From the NCBI GenBank assembly GCA_944989445.1, contig CALYLW010000700.1, positions 416,889 to 480,888 on the forward strand: a DNA stretch of 64,000 nucleotides, written 5' to 3'. The notes beneath the pieces are model-generated. The model was given only the letters and a program-made list of their open reading frames with translations, did no database searches and had not been told where the DNA came from. The translations under genes were made by a program, and so were the position numbers. This DNA is from Ampullaceana balthica. Its lineage: Eukaryota; Mollusca; Gastropoda; Lymnaeidae. Of this stretch, positions 11,735 through 22,025 are shown in pieces; the stretch's first letter is position 1; each line of letters opens with the position of its first letter.

Positions 11735-11930
11735 ACACGTGTTACTGTAGGCACATATAACTTTAGGCACCTGTAGGTGTAGGCACCTATGTAACTTTAG
11801 GCACCTGTAGGTGTAGGCATCTGTAACTTTAGGCACCTGTAACTGAATTTTTCTAATTTTAGTCACCTGCATCTGTTGGCACATCTAACAGTGGGCAGCT
11901 CTAACTGTAGAATTTTCTAATCTTAGATGC
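11735..11930. repeat. ~16-bp 'ttaggcacctgtaac' degenerate repeat
   Basis: About nine degenerate copies of ttaggcacctgtaac or gtaggcacctgta. The same phrase occurs at 10940-11020. Confidence 0.75.
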
Positions 11931-12285
11931 CTGTAGGAGAAACATCATATGTATACTATATCATCCTGATACATCACATGTGTCTAATGCCATCCGTCTC
12001 ATATAGTGAATGATGTACCTATGACCAATGACTCGCCTTCAATTCGTAAATCCAACAAATGTAACGTTATCTAACGTTGACTATAAAAGCTATAGATAAT
12101 GTGACATCCCTCTCGCTTCCCACGCATATAATTGTGCGCCAGTAAATAAACTACCATCTCTAGCTTACGTAACCCTCCGGAATACTTACTGGGCCCAAAG
12201 GGATACGTTAAACCCCAAGCGATTGCTTAGATCCCATAATTTTGAAACACGCTTTCCTTATCGGGGTCTCAAGCACGATATTAGT
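11931..12285. other. Non-coding stretch, nothing seen
   Basis: No ORF, repeat or element end could be supported. Confidence 0.4.
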
Positions 12286-12288
12286 TTA

Positions 12289-12415
12289 GGGGCTGTCCAT
12301 AAAGTACGTCACGCTATTTTTGACAATTTTTAACTCCCCCTCCCCCTGTCACAAACTGTCACACTTTCTTACACCCCCCCCCCTCTAGAGCGTTACGTAC
12401 TTTATGGACTGCCCC
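12289..12415. mobile_element. PIF/Harbinger-type MITE, 127 bp, TTA target duplication
   Basis: The left end GGGGCTGTCCATAAAGTACG and the right end are imperfect inverted repeats of about 26 bp (2-3 mismatches). TTA lies immediately outside both ends (12286-12288, 12416-12418). A 3-bp TWA duplication with GGGGC termini is characteristic of PIF/Harbinger elements. The middle is a short pyrimidine-rich loop without coding capacity. A related diverged end is at 21907. Confidence 0.85.
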
Positions 12416-12418
12416 TTA

Positions 12419-13215
12419 TGTTCAATGCGAAAAAAACAAACTAAGCGCGGTAACTCTGTAAACCTTAAGAATTGTTACGTTTTCTTTCATTACTTCCCCT
12501 TTCACATATAGCTGCAGATAATCACAGGAATTCATCCAATTAAATATTTTAAATTTAGTTTTGATAAAATACATTAACTTTGACTATTTATGCGTGAGAC
12601 ATTCAACTTTATATAATTAAGGGCTATGATAATTACTAAATTACTATCATGTCTTTTTTTTTCGGGGGGTTGCGCTCTTGGGATCAGTTAGTGCCTCCAG
12701 TTGAGGGGTGGTTGAAAAGAGTTTAAAAGGCATATAGAAAAACAGATTTGTTGTATTTGGATCAGACGCCCCCAATAGCACATCTCTCTCCCCCCCCCCA
12801 CCAACTTAAATAGCACATCTCTCCCCCACTCACCAACCCCCAAATCACATCTCTCCTCCACCCACCCATCCACTCACTGAGCAGTACCCTCCTCTCCGTC
12901 CTTATCCCTCTCAGGACCTACCTTCCACATTCATTTAGAATTTAGACCCTCCGCTAGTCCCATGCCTCCATCTTTCATTAGCCCTACCCCAGCCCCCCCC
13001 CCTCACAAAGTGCACATTTTTCACCTCACTTGAATCAACAGTCGATCCACTGTTACCCGCCCCACCCCTAATCCCGTGGGGCCGTTATTTACAATGATAT
13101 CAGGTCAAGCGACCATCCAAGGCCGTGTGTAAATACGACAGGTCATGTCACGGTGACCCGACGGTTTAGCTGAAGAGCCCTCTTGCCACTGACACAGGGA
13201 TAACAGCAATCGATG
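12419..13215. other. Non-coding, C-rich low-complexity patches
   Basis: Poly-C and CCCCA-rich patches between 12780 and 13075. No gene seen. Confidence 0.45.
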
Positions 13216-13380
13216 AATCGAAAGCAATAATCTATCTCATGGCATATAATGATCAGCCTTTTCAAGATACCAAGCAATCATTCATTTCATTGCATATAAT
13301 GATCAGCCTTTTTAAGATACAAAGCAATCATTCATTTGATTGCATATAATGATCAGCCTTTTCAAGATACACAGCAACCA
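13216..13380. repeat. 50-bp tandem repeat, 3 copies
   Basis: The phrase gcatataatgatcagcc begins at 13242, 13292 and 13342, an exact 50-bp period. Flanks match caatcattcatttcattg. Confidence 0.9.
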
Positions 13381-13820
13381 TCCATTTAACCAAATAATTT
13401 TTTTTTAAATGGCCTCTGTAGTTATGGTAAGAGGACTTTATAAAGCGAAACGTAACCATAATATAGTAAAAGTATATTTATCTTTGTCTATACGGCATCT
13501 GAAACTCCATATCAACGGCTTTTAAAAACACAGTTTGTGTCATTCTGCGGGGAAAACATTCACGGGAAGTTAGGTTGATAAAAGAATTGCTAGAAGGCAA
13601 GTGGAGGGTGAAGTTGTATTTCCCGATTGTCCTGTGTAAAGAGGATCATGTTATGTTACATTCACTTTTCACTTGTCATAAAGTGATAACTGATTCTCAT
13701 TACAATTTTTTTATGTTGTTGTAGCTTCGTTTTTTAATTTTTTTTTCAAATTTATAATTACTTTAATTTTCATGTCCAATCAAAAGTTTGAACTAATTCT
13801 GTTGATCTTTTTCCTTTCAG
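13381..13820 (+). other. Putative intron upstream of the C1 exon
   Basis: No ORF with a motif. The last 40 bases are pyrimidine-rich and end tttttcctttcag, a strong 3' splice site directly before the C1 exon. Confidence 0.5.
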
Positions 13821-13932
13821 CCATCTGAACCACGTATTCTGCGTCATTCATTTCGACTGTACCATTTTCGTCGACCACATCGGTGTTTTGTGTGCAAGCA
13901 GCTCGTCTACAACCAGGGATCAGCTTGCCAAG
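13821..13932 (+). CDS. Tensin-like C1 domain, exon a (first two-thirds of zinc finger)
   Basis: A 112-nt internal exon. The acceptor is ttcctttcag|CC and the donor is CCAAG|gtgagg, both strong. Reading from the first base gives 37 codons plus one base. The peptide contains HSFRLYHF, then RRPHRCFVCKQL, then YNQGSACQ. His at residue 9 followed by 12 residues, then C-x2-C and, 10 residues on, the next Cys is the opening half of a C1 (phorbol-ester/diacylglycerol-type) zinc finger. The x10 spacing is the same as in the N-terminal C1 of tensin-2 and differs from the x13-14 of PKC. In tensins this domain precedes a phosphatase-like/C2 region and the protein links integrin adhesions to actin. The assignment to a tensin is by motif and recalled family pattern, not by a database search. 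The exon is joined in frame to the exon at 14757. Confidence 0.8.
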
Positions 13933-14756
13933 GTGAGGACCGTTCATGGTACCGCTCTCCGTTGTATAGAACAGGCGATTCCCTCAGTGTAACGTGCGAC
14001 TTCACGTACGAAAAGCGTCTTCGTAGATATGACGCACGTCTTCTTATGTAATGGGAAAGTTTAGATGGGAAAGGGAAATGTTTTGTCAAGTAGTAAATAT
14101 GCTTTATTGAGTTGGGGAAACGTCTTGCTGGCTTGCTGGGTAGGAAATTTGTATTGACACTTTGGAAAATTGTCTTGCTAAGCAGGGAAAATGTCTCTCT
14201 GGGTAGTAAACATATCTTGGTAGGTAAGGAAAATGTCTTGCAAGTTAAGGAAAAGATCTAAGTAGATAAGTAAAATATCTTACTTAGTAAGGAAAATGTC
14301 TCGTTTTGTTGGGAAAATGTCTTGTTAAGCAGGGAAAATGCCTTAAACCAAGGAAAACGCCTGGGTAGGTAAGTAAAATGTCTTGATGAAAATGAGACAA
14401 CTTATTTTACTATAACAATTAATTTAGATTTGAACATTTAACAAACAGCATTGCGTGTAGTTTTACTTTGTTAAGTTTATCTGTATTCAATATAAAACCA
14501 AATTCGACACCAACTTTTATTACAATTATTTTTTTAAACTTGTAAATAATCACTATATAATAAAATTAGAAAATGTCTCCAATTTAAATTTCTAAATAAG
14601 TGTTATAATTTTTTGTATCTTTAATGTATCTAACATCCAAACACTATATTTCAATAGAATTTCCTCTCAATTTACTATGTGGCAAAGAATTTGACCAAAA
14701 TAGTTTTTTAGTTTTGTTATGTTCTGTTGACCAAAACAACCTCTTCTGTCCAACAG
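13933..14756 (+). other. 824-bp intron of the C1 gene, with a degenerate ~22-bp repeat
   Basis: Starts gtgagg and ends caacag. From about 14055 to 14390 it holds about ten degenerate copies of ggaaaatgtcttgctaagta-like units. The minus-strand ORF overlapping its left end is a shadow of the exon. Confidence 0.7.
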
Positions 14757-14794
14757 TGTGTCGGTACATCTGTCACAGGAAATGTGAGATTCAG
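14757..14794 (+). CDS. Tensin-like C1 domain, exon b (end of zinc finger)
   Basis: A 38-nt microexon with acceptor ccaacag|TG and donor TTCAG|gtaaga. Spliced to the previous exon it completes a Val codon and reads VCRYICHRKCEIQ. This supplies the C-x4-H-x2-C that closes the C1 finger, so the split codon, the reading frame and all visible zinc ligands agree. The final Cys of a canonical C1 lies seven residues after the last one here and would be encoded by the next exon, which must start in phase 0. I did not find that exon. The 72-codon ORF starting upstream of this exon is intronic read-through and not a separate gene. Confidence 0.78.
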
Positions 14795-16543
14795 GTAAGA
14801 ACTTTCTTTTGTCCATTTTTATCCAAGTTTGTTTTTACCTGAGCCTCATTCTGAAGAGTGAAAGACGACCTTTTCACCCCTTCAACGCTACAATCTTTCT
14901 GTTAGGTATAAAATCTTCATTATTAAAATTTATTTTCAAACAAACCCAATCAAATTTTAAATATTATCATATGTAACATACAGATGAATGCATGTATTGT
15001 AAAAGAAACTTAACAAGCCCCTGCAATCACATCCTCACACACCCCCTCGCCCTGTCCTTCCCTTGTATGGGACAAAACACACACAAAAATACAGCAAACA
15101 CACACCGTTGTCTTGTACAGGCGTACAAAAATATAAATGATCTGTTCGTCTTTCTTAGTCTATTGCGCTATTTTACGACAACTATGTCTACTGCCTTCCA
15201 TGAAAAACACTAGACAACAGATCCGACCTTTCATGGGAGACATCGACCTCACGGAATCCGATCGTTACTGGTTGTTGACCTTATAGCAGCAGGTTTATCT
15301 CCATTTTAGATGTCCACCACTAATGTGTCCGTGACAACCAACACGCTTGGTCATGGACTAAATAAATTGAATTTTATCAAAATATATCTTAATGCGGAAT
15401 CGTATCTACACATGACTTCATATTTAACATACATTATACCAGCTCTATTTTAAATTGCATTAAAAATAATAATTTTCAGAAATGTGCTTTTATCAGCTAC
15501 AACAAATTTAAAAATAGACCGTGATTTAGTTGTTTTTTTTTAAAAATAACTTCTGGATTGTTTACTTAATGTCACACTTGAATCTCACGTATTTTAACAA
15601 TGTATCCCTTCAATTAGGCACAATATGTCTCATATTGTCACAATATATCTGATGATGTCACAATATATCTCATTTTGTCGCAATATATCTCTAATAAATG
15701 CACAAATATATCTACCCTTAGATGATAATAATTGTCATAATATCATATTATAGCACTTTTATCATTAAAATACGTCAAAGATCGTCAAAAAATAAATCGT
15801 TCATACGGTCAAAATGTGTTCTTCAATTAGTCAAAATGAGTTCAGATTGTCACAGTGTATTTCATATGTCACAATTCACATCGGATGGTCACAAAACATG
15901 GCTGTCAGAGGGGCTCAAGTTTCACCTTGTTGCATAACTTTAGGTCCAGACCGCCTCGTGTGAATCGTAATTCTTCGCAGGAGTCCAGAAGACCTCAGAA
16001 GTTATCAATTGTCTCCCTTCACTTGTCCTTCTCCTATATACGGGGTTTTCTCGTCTCACTGACTATTGCTTACTTACACGTTTTTATATTTTAAAAATAT
16101 GTTTTTTGTACTATCACAGCAGGAATTTGTTTCCTAAATGCATTGGTGCCCATGAAAGTACTTTTAACGACAACTTTGTTTTATTTATATATTTATTTAT
16201 TAACTTTGAACGAGAGCATCAACTTAGACAAAATCTTTCGCTGTAAAATTAAAATGAGCTAACTAAGATTTTGTCAACCATTTTATAGAGGAAAAAAAAA
16301 GGGGGGATGTCAAGGGTGGAACACTCATACCAGTGAAATGATGTTCCAAGGGCCGGTACCGGTCCGACAGCTCTACTTTTTCGATTCGCAAACTTGGAAT
16401 GTCTTAGTTTACACAACGAATATGTAACAACAGATCTGGTTGCTTTCGCTGTTTCACTTTCCAAACATCTCCTAGGGACTATACCAACTAAAAAATCTGA
16501 GACCCACTGATTTAAATGGGGTCCCGTCCCGGTCCTGTTTCAG

Positions 16544-16546
<3 letters not shown>
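14795..16546. other. Probable intron, no exon recognised
   Basis: AT-rich. At 15619-15715 there are four degenerate copies of a tcacaatatatctcattttg unit (about 24 bp). At 16455-16475 and 16480-16492 there are hAT-end-like phrases (gagacccactg) with no convincing partner. Several 70-80-codon ORFs lack motifs. Confidence 0.4.

Positions 16547-16621
<75 letters not shown>
16547..16621. repeat. (CT)n microsatellite, about 75 bp
   Basis: Uninterrupted CT dinucleotide tract directly left of the 24-bp array. Confidence 0.97.
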
Positions 16622-16625
<4 letters not shown>

Positions 16626-16632
16626 ATGGACG

Positions 16633-17140
16633 AGTTCCATAGACGGATCCCCCTTTTGTTTCATAGACGGATCCCCTTTTGTTCCATAGACGGATCCCCC
16701 TTTTGTTCCATAGACGGATCCCCCTTTTGTTCCATAGGCGGATCCCCCTTTTGTTCCATAGGCGGATCCCCCTTTTGTTCCATAGACGGATCCCCCTTTT
16801 GTTCCATAGACGGATCCCCCTTTTGTTCCATAGACGGATCCCCCTTTTCTTCCATAGACGGATCCCCCTTTTGTTCCATAGACGGATCCCCCTTTTGTTC
16901 CATAGACGGATCCCCCTTTTGTTCCATAGACGGATCCCCCTTTTGTTCCATAGACGGATCCCCCTTTTGTTCCATTGACGGATCCCCCTTTTGTTCCATA
17001 GACGGATCCCCCTTTTGTTCCATAGACGGATCCACCTTTTGTTCCATAGACGGATCCCCCTTTTGTTCCATAGACGGATCCCCCTTTTGTTCCATTGACG
17101 GATCCCCCTTTTGTTCCATAGACGGATCCCCCTTTTGTTA
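16633..17140. repeat. 24-bp minisatellite, about 21 copies, BamHI site in each unit
   Basis: Units of ccatagacggatccccctttt plus three bases, period 24, with very few substitutions. Because 24 is a multiple of three, both strands are open: Cys-Ser-Ile-Asp-Gly-Ser-Pro-Phe on + and Met-Glu-Gln-Lys-Gly-Asp-Pro-Ser or Trp-Asn-Lys-Arg-Gly-Ile-Arg-Leu on minus, up to 218 codons. The simultaneous openness of several frames is the mark of repeat-driven ORFs, not protein. Confidence 0.97.
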
Positions 17141-19260
17141 ACTGTATTGAGAACTTTTGGAACCTTGTTTTTATTTAGTCTATTGATTGCAGCCAAAACA
17201 AATTTCTCTTAACGCTGAAAATGATAGTGTCATATTTTCGGATTCCTCATTTTGATGGCTAGTCATTATACGCTGACAATGTTAGTGTCATTTGTTCAGA
17301 TTCCTTATTTTCTTCATTGTGGACAAGATAAAATATACCAACTGTGTTTTTTATTTCCAGGAAAACTTATTCTTTCGTTAAATTTGGTCGAAAATGCCAC
17401 ACAAGTTAACTTTACTTGAGGCCAAGTAACCGTGCGGGGTGGGTGTGGGGGGGTGGTGGTGGGAGTTACTAATCACCTTTCGACGTCACTGAATTAACTT
17501 TGTAACATTAATATTTTTTAAAACTCCGTCAAATCTTAACACATTGCTGAATACAAGATTTCCCTAGTCGCCTTTCAAATGCAAACAAAACTGAACTGTG
17601 ATGTAGCGTTTATATACAAAACATATTTTTAATATGTGTAAAAGATTTATACCTGCAAAGAGCTATGAATCAAATATTTCCACGACTTGCACGACTATAG
17701 ACTATAGACTATATTGAGCCAGGTAATATGATGGTTTAACAAAATCAGTGTCGTCTAGAAAGGATTTTCATCGCCTCTCGCTGTGCTTGGAATATATGCC
17801 AACCACTAACACTTTCATTTCCACACTTATTGAACCTGTAAATAGCACCGACCCCTGGTCATAGAGTGAATTCGCTTTGGGTTTAAAAGCTCACGTATTT
17901 GCGTTATTATCAGGTTTTACTGTAAATAGCACTACGTTCTGGAACATAGTGGAAAAAAATGTGTGTAGGTGGTGGGGGGGGCAGTCTCCCTTACGTATCA
18001 ACACCCACTCAGTTGTCAACGTTGGACACAACATCGTGCGTCACCACACGTCTGCAGTCTGCATCTTGACACGGGTCAGCCGGGGACATCCAAGACAACC
18101 TGGTTATCTTATCAGGGACCCTGGCTCGTACTCCGGCCGTGGTGACGGGAGGTCAGTCTCACAACACAGTGAACGGTGTCTGAGAGAATGTGTGACTTAA
18201 GTCATTAGTAGACGCTGTTACACTATAACAGCCTTTGATGTGAAGGGATATTTGACAAGAAGTTCTGATTGTTGTTTAGTTTATTGATAAATTTTAATTA
18301 TATAATTCTGCCCACTGGAGCACAAGCTTTAAACATCTTGGAATATCATACTGATGGCGACTTGTGCACACGTTAAGTTATCTGAAATGACGTGAGTTCA
18401 TCCCTTGTGAATTCTTTCAATGTGTTCTATTATTATCATAAAATATATAGTATGTCTGTCAGTGGCTTAGGCATCTGGCGACCTTGTGTGAGCCACTAAA
18501 CATACAGGATAGACCGTAGATCAGACGTCAAGCCACAGTGACAGGCTATGACGAGTTTGTGAATTGTTATCATGCACCAATGAAACTGAACGTTGAAAGA
18601 GAAAACGAGTCAAGAAAGTAAAGCGTAGTCCAGTTAAACTGTATAAATAAATGCTTAACGAGAAATATTACCGTAATTGTGTCAATATAGGAGCTATTTA
18701 AAAAGAAGCCAACTTAAGACTTTCAAGTGAATTTTAGTGCTTTTCTATCTTGGAAATTTGTATTCATACATGTGAGAAAATTGGGGAATCCCACACGGGG
18801 AGGCTGCCGTCGCTACGGGATCAAACTGAATATGCCAGAAAATCGGATATAAGTTCGCGTAAGTTTTTAAAAAAAATAATTTATTATACTGTTTATATTC
18901 ATATTATTCATTTAATGTTAAATCAAGTAATTTCAAATGATCAAAACCACATGCACAATACAATACTTTAAAGATAAAAAAATATTGTGTTTTGTACCTC
19001 AGTCATGTGTCCATGTTTCTCGAAATATTGTATTGCTTCCGCCCGCCGCTTAACAGCAAAGTTTTTGCAAGAAAAATCTTACACTGCCTTTTATCGATTA
19101 CAGACGATCAGATAGGTGAAATCAGCATGGATTTAACCCAGTGGTTCTCAATATAAGTATTTAGCTGATCCAAGACATCATGGATCTAATTGATATAAAA
19201 TACAAAATACACAAACAAATTGTGTAATCAAACAATAAATGAAAGCTTTATTAATTAACT
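17141..19260. other. Non-coding, one weak exon candidate
   Basis: Mostly AT-rich with no domains. At 18056-18153 a GC-richer island follows cacgtctgcag and ends CGGGAG|gtcagt. Its only open frame (about 32 residues, Arg/Gly-rich) matches nothing I recognise. At 19140 the phrase CAGTGGTTCTCAA resembles a solo hAT end. Confidence 0.4.
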
Positions 19261-19264
19261 AATA

Positions 19265-19378
19265 CACAACGATCTGTTTATATTGGGTCCCCGTCACAAT
19301 ACCCGATTTAAATTGGACCCTTGTCACAATACTCGGTTTATATAAGGCCTCTGTCACAATACTCAGTTTATATAGGGC
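19265..19378. repeat. ~31-bp minisatellite, left part (array split by hAT insertion)
   Basis: Four degenerate copies of a unit containing gtcacaatactcggtttata and a gggccc/gggtcc-like tail. The array resumes at 21975-22025 with two more units, so the element at 19379-21974 landed inside it. Confidence 0.85.
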
Positions 19379-19866
19379 CAGTGGCGTCACTAGGGGGGGC
19401 GGGCCGCCCCGGGTGACACCCATCAGGGGGTGACACCCGAGCCTAAAATTTTACTGTGTACGATTTTATGTCAGAAAAAAAAATGAAGACACATTTTTTT
19501 CATCTAGAAAGAAATTAACAAATACAAAGAAATAAGTTCAACGCGAAAACTTTTTATTAAAAAAATATCAGTTAACTTTCAATAATAAAACAACATTAAA
19601 ACAATTTAGGAAAAAAAGAAAAGAAATGTCATAGCTGAGAGATCTTTAAAAAGGGCTGGACATGAAAGAGGCAGTTTTAAAAGATATAAAGCTATTTGGG
19701 CTTTGACACACCGACACCATGGACGAATCCCACCTCACGACTCCCCCCACCACAGTGGGGTGTGGGGGGATACGATTTTTATCCCCCCCCCCAGTTGGGT
19801 TTTCTTTGTTGATGTTTTTTTTCTAGACGAAAATTATGAATTCAATGTCTTTGAGTTAATATTTTG

Positions 19867-19867
<1 letters not shown>

Positions 19868-19933
<66 letters not shown>
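19868..19933. repeat. (TA)n microsatellite
   Basis: About 33 uninterrupted TA dinucleotides inside the hAT element. Confidence 0.97.
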
Positions 19934-19936
<3 letters not shown>

Positions 19937-19959
19937 GGCGTGATATGCATGTTTATATA

Positions 19960-20050
19960 CAGGTAGTCCCCGGTTGGTTACGAAGGTCCCATCCCGACTT
20001 ACGCTGTTTCGTGGTTACGAACGCTCCCCCATAAAGAATAATATTACACG
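19960..20050. mobile_element. Tigger/pogo-like terminal fragment
   Basis: Begins CAGGTAGTCCCCGGTTGGTT directly after TA and continues with cgacttacgctgtttcgtgg and ttacgaacgc. CAGGTAGTCC termini next to TA are typical of pogo/Tigger elements. The opposite end was not found, so this is a solo end or a decayed copy. Confidence 0.4.
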
Positions 20051-20163
20051 TTTTTACGTATTTTTTATTTTTTTTATAACTTTTTTTTTCATGTGGTAAC
20101 GAATTGTTTTCTCTAATAGAAATTAAAAAAATATTTAAAAATATGTATTATTATTATTTGAAC

Positions 20164-21440
20164 CTACAACTTTCGTTTGCGAATTTTTCTCATGGTGAAG
20201 TTTTCAATCAAGTCAGTAAAGCTAAGTAAGCTTACAAGTTCCTTTTCAATGCTCATTAGAGAGAGCATATTCAGTCTTTGTTGTCCCATGCAAATTCTAA
20301 CTTATTTTATATTCGTTTCAAATTTGAAAAGGATCGCTCTCAGCTGCAGTTTGATGTCATCATTGAGAGATAGATTAGAAGGGCGATGTGTACATTTGTA
20401 AAGAGCTGTGTGAAATTTAGCTCATTCAAAAGCAGCAAAATGTTTAGCTATGTGCACGTGTTTTGAGTTTGGCATTGGGGTACTTCCTTTTCCTTACCTT
20501 GAGCCTGGACAATAATTTTTTTTAAAGAGTTTTGAAAATTGGACTAATTCTGAAAGTAAGCAGTCTTCGAAATCACTTGAATATTCTTCCATTATCTTGG
20601 CTGCTGCCCATCGGATGGCGAAATTGCTGAGCTCAGATAGGTGTGTAAGAAAGCCAAATTTCTCATATATGTCTTTATATGGGCCTAACCGATGTTGTAG
20701 GGCTCAAGAAAGTTTTTCAATGATTACCAGAAATACCTTAACCTAACTTTTGTCTCGGGGAGAATACTGTTTTGGTGATGTCCCTTTATCAAACTGACGC
20801 CTTTTTTTTCTTTTGTTGATAACATTGAAGATTGTTCATACTCTTTTTTACCACGGACTTGTCCTTTCCTTTGTCTTCATAGGAATTAAATTAAGAATGC
20901 TTTCTTTTAACAAACTCAATGAGAGACTTCCTTTCTAAAATTGTTTCCCGAATTTCAAGTAAAATAGCGTCTTCCAGTTTGAACAACAGTTCCTTTAAAA
21001 ATCCTTCTGCTTCAAGTAGACAGTCACGTGGCTGATTTTCGTTTGCTGCTAATTCTTCCAGTGCTGCGATATTCGCATGGTATAAGTTATAACAGACCTT
21101 AATAATGCATTATGTCAGGCTAACCATCTTGTGTCAGACAAGGCTTTGATAACATGTATCAATTTCATGTGTTTTGAAAGTACCTGTCAACGATGAGTAG
21201 ATGCAACAAGCCGGGTATAAAGATTTTGCAGAAGATAAAAAATCTGACTGCATCAGGACAACCTGCTTCACTTTTCCCAACCAAATTAATAGAATGAGCT
21301 GTGCACGGCACATAATGAGCAACACTGCACTTGTCACGAAGAATGGCCTAGTTTCCGTTATACTTCCTACTCATATTTGCAGCATAGCTGTATGAATGTC
21401 CAAGACATTTTCAGGGATTCATACAAACATTTGCCTGCAT
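20164..21440 (-). pseudogene. hAT transposase pseudogene (ZMYM1/TTF-type family)
   Basis: Read on the minus strand with frameshifts and stops, the region gives in order: HSYSYAANMSRKYNGN, SVAHYVPCTAHSINLVGKS and then GCPDAVRFF near 21300; a KALSDTRW-like match near 21130; LAANENQPRDCLLEAE and FLKELLF near 21000; GFLTHLSELSNFAIRWAAAK near 20630; and a C-terminus containing QQRLNMLSLMSIEKELVSLL and ENFTMRKIRKRKL before the stop at 20164. These are the conserved RNase-H-like core and dimerisation-domain blocks of the hAT proteins annotated as zinc finger MYM-type or TTF-type/52K-repressor-like in animal genomes. At least three stops and several frame changes rule out function. Confidence 0.88.
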
Positions 21441-21539
21441 ATTTATTATACACTATAATAAGTTTGGAGTGCCTTAAATTATTGGGGCCCCTGGCTTTAG
21501 CCCGTTCAGCATCCCCCTTTTAATCCGTAATAGGGTGTG

Positions 21540-21907
21540 GGGGCCACGCATCGGTGACGATGTGTGACGAGGGGGTGGGGTTAAAAATGTGACGTCACAT
21601 AAAAAACGCGCAATTTCAAATAAAAGTTCCACTTAAATATTTCATTGTTTACCGTTTATTTAATGACGTTTTCGATAGCTTCACGCGTGTTACAACAGAG
21701 CGCGGACTTACCCTAAATACATATTCAAATGACAAAACATATTTTGCAACATGCTAATTTTTATTTAGAAAATACGGCTTTAGGTGGGGGGGTGTCAAAG
21801 TTTTGTGACGTCATAACGTGAAAAGGGGGTGGGGGTATAAGTATGAAGCTGGGGGAGGGTGGGGTAAAAATCGGCATCCTCGCGTGACGTCATTTATGGA
21901 CGGCCCC
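21540..21907. mobile_element. Decayed Harbinger-like MITE nested in the hAT element
   Basis: The right end gcgtgacgtcatttatggac followed by ggcccc is the same terminus as the MITE at 12289. The left end near 21540 (gggggccacgcatcggtgac) matches it only loosely. The interior is rich in gtgacgtca and tggggttaaaaat phrases in both orientations. The left boundary is uncertain. Confidence 0.5.
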
Positions 21908-21974
21908 TTCAGTCGTGAAGGGGTGGCACCATGAGCTACCGCCCCGGGTGACACCAACCCTAGTGACGCCTCTG

Positions 21975-22025
21975 TATAGGGCCCCTGTCAAAATGCACGC
22001 TTTATATAGGGTCCCTGTCACAGAA
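21975..22025. repeat. ~31-bp minisatellite, right part
   Basis: Two more units of the array at 19265, starting with the duplicated octamer tatagggc. Confidence 0.8.

Larger units (their letters stand above)
19379..21974 (-). mobile_element. hAT element, 2596 bp, exact 8-bp TSD, broken transposase
   Basis: The left end CAGTGGCGTCACTAGGG pairs with the right end, whose inverse reads CAGAGGCGTCACTAGGG. The octamer tatagggc flanks both sides exactly (19371-19378 and 21975-21982). A further gccccgggtgacacc block sits near both ends in inverted orientation. The body encodes a decayed hAT transposase on the minus strand (separate entry). It also carries a long TA microsatellite (19868-19933), a pogo-like fragment at 19960 and a Harbinger-like MITE at about 21540-21907, all of which must be younger than or internal to it. 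Confidence 0.93.

Noticed and set aside
16540..17196. 218-codon minus-strand and 171-codon plus-strand repeat proteins
   Set aside because: Produced by a 24-bp array and a CT tract. Several frames are open at once and there is no start or splice context.
18056..18153. Candidate exon between cacgtctgcag and GGGAG|gtcagt
   Set aside because: Only one frame is open, for about 32 residues, with no similarity recognised. It lacks the Cys expected soon after the C1 exon.
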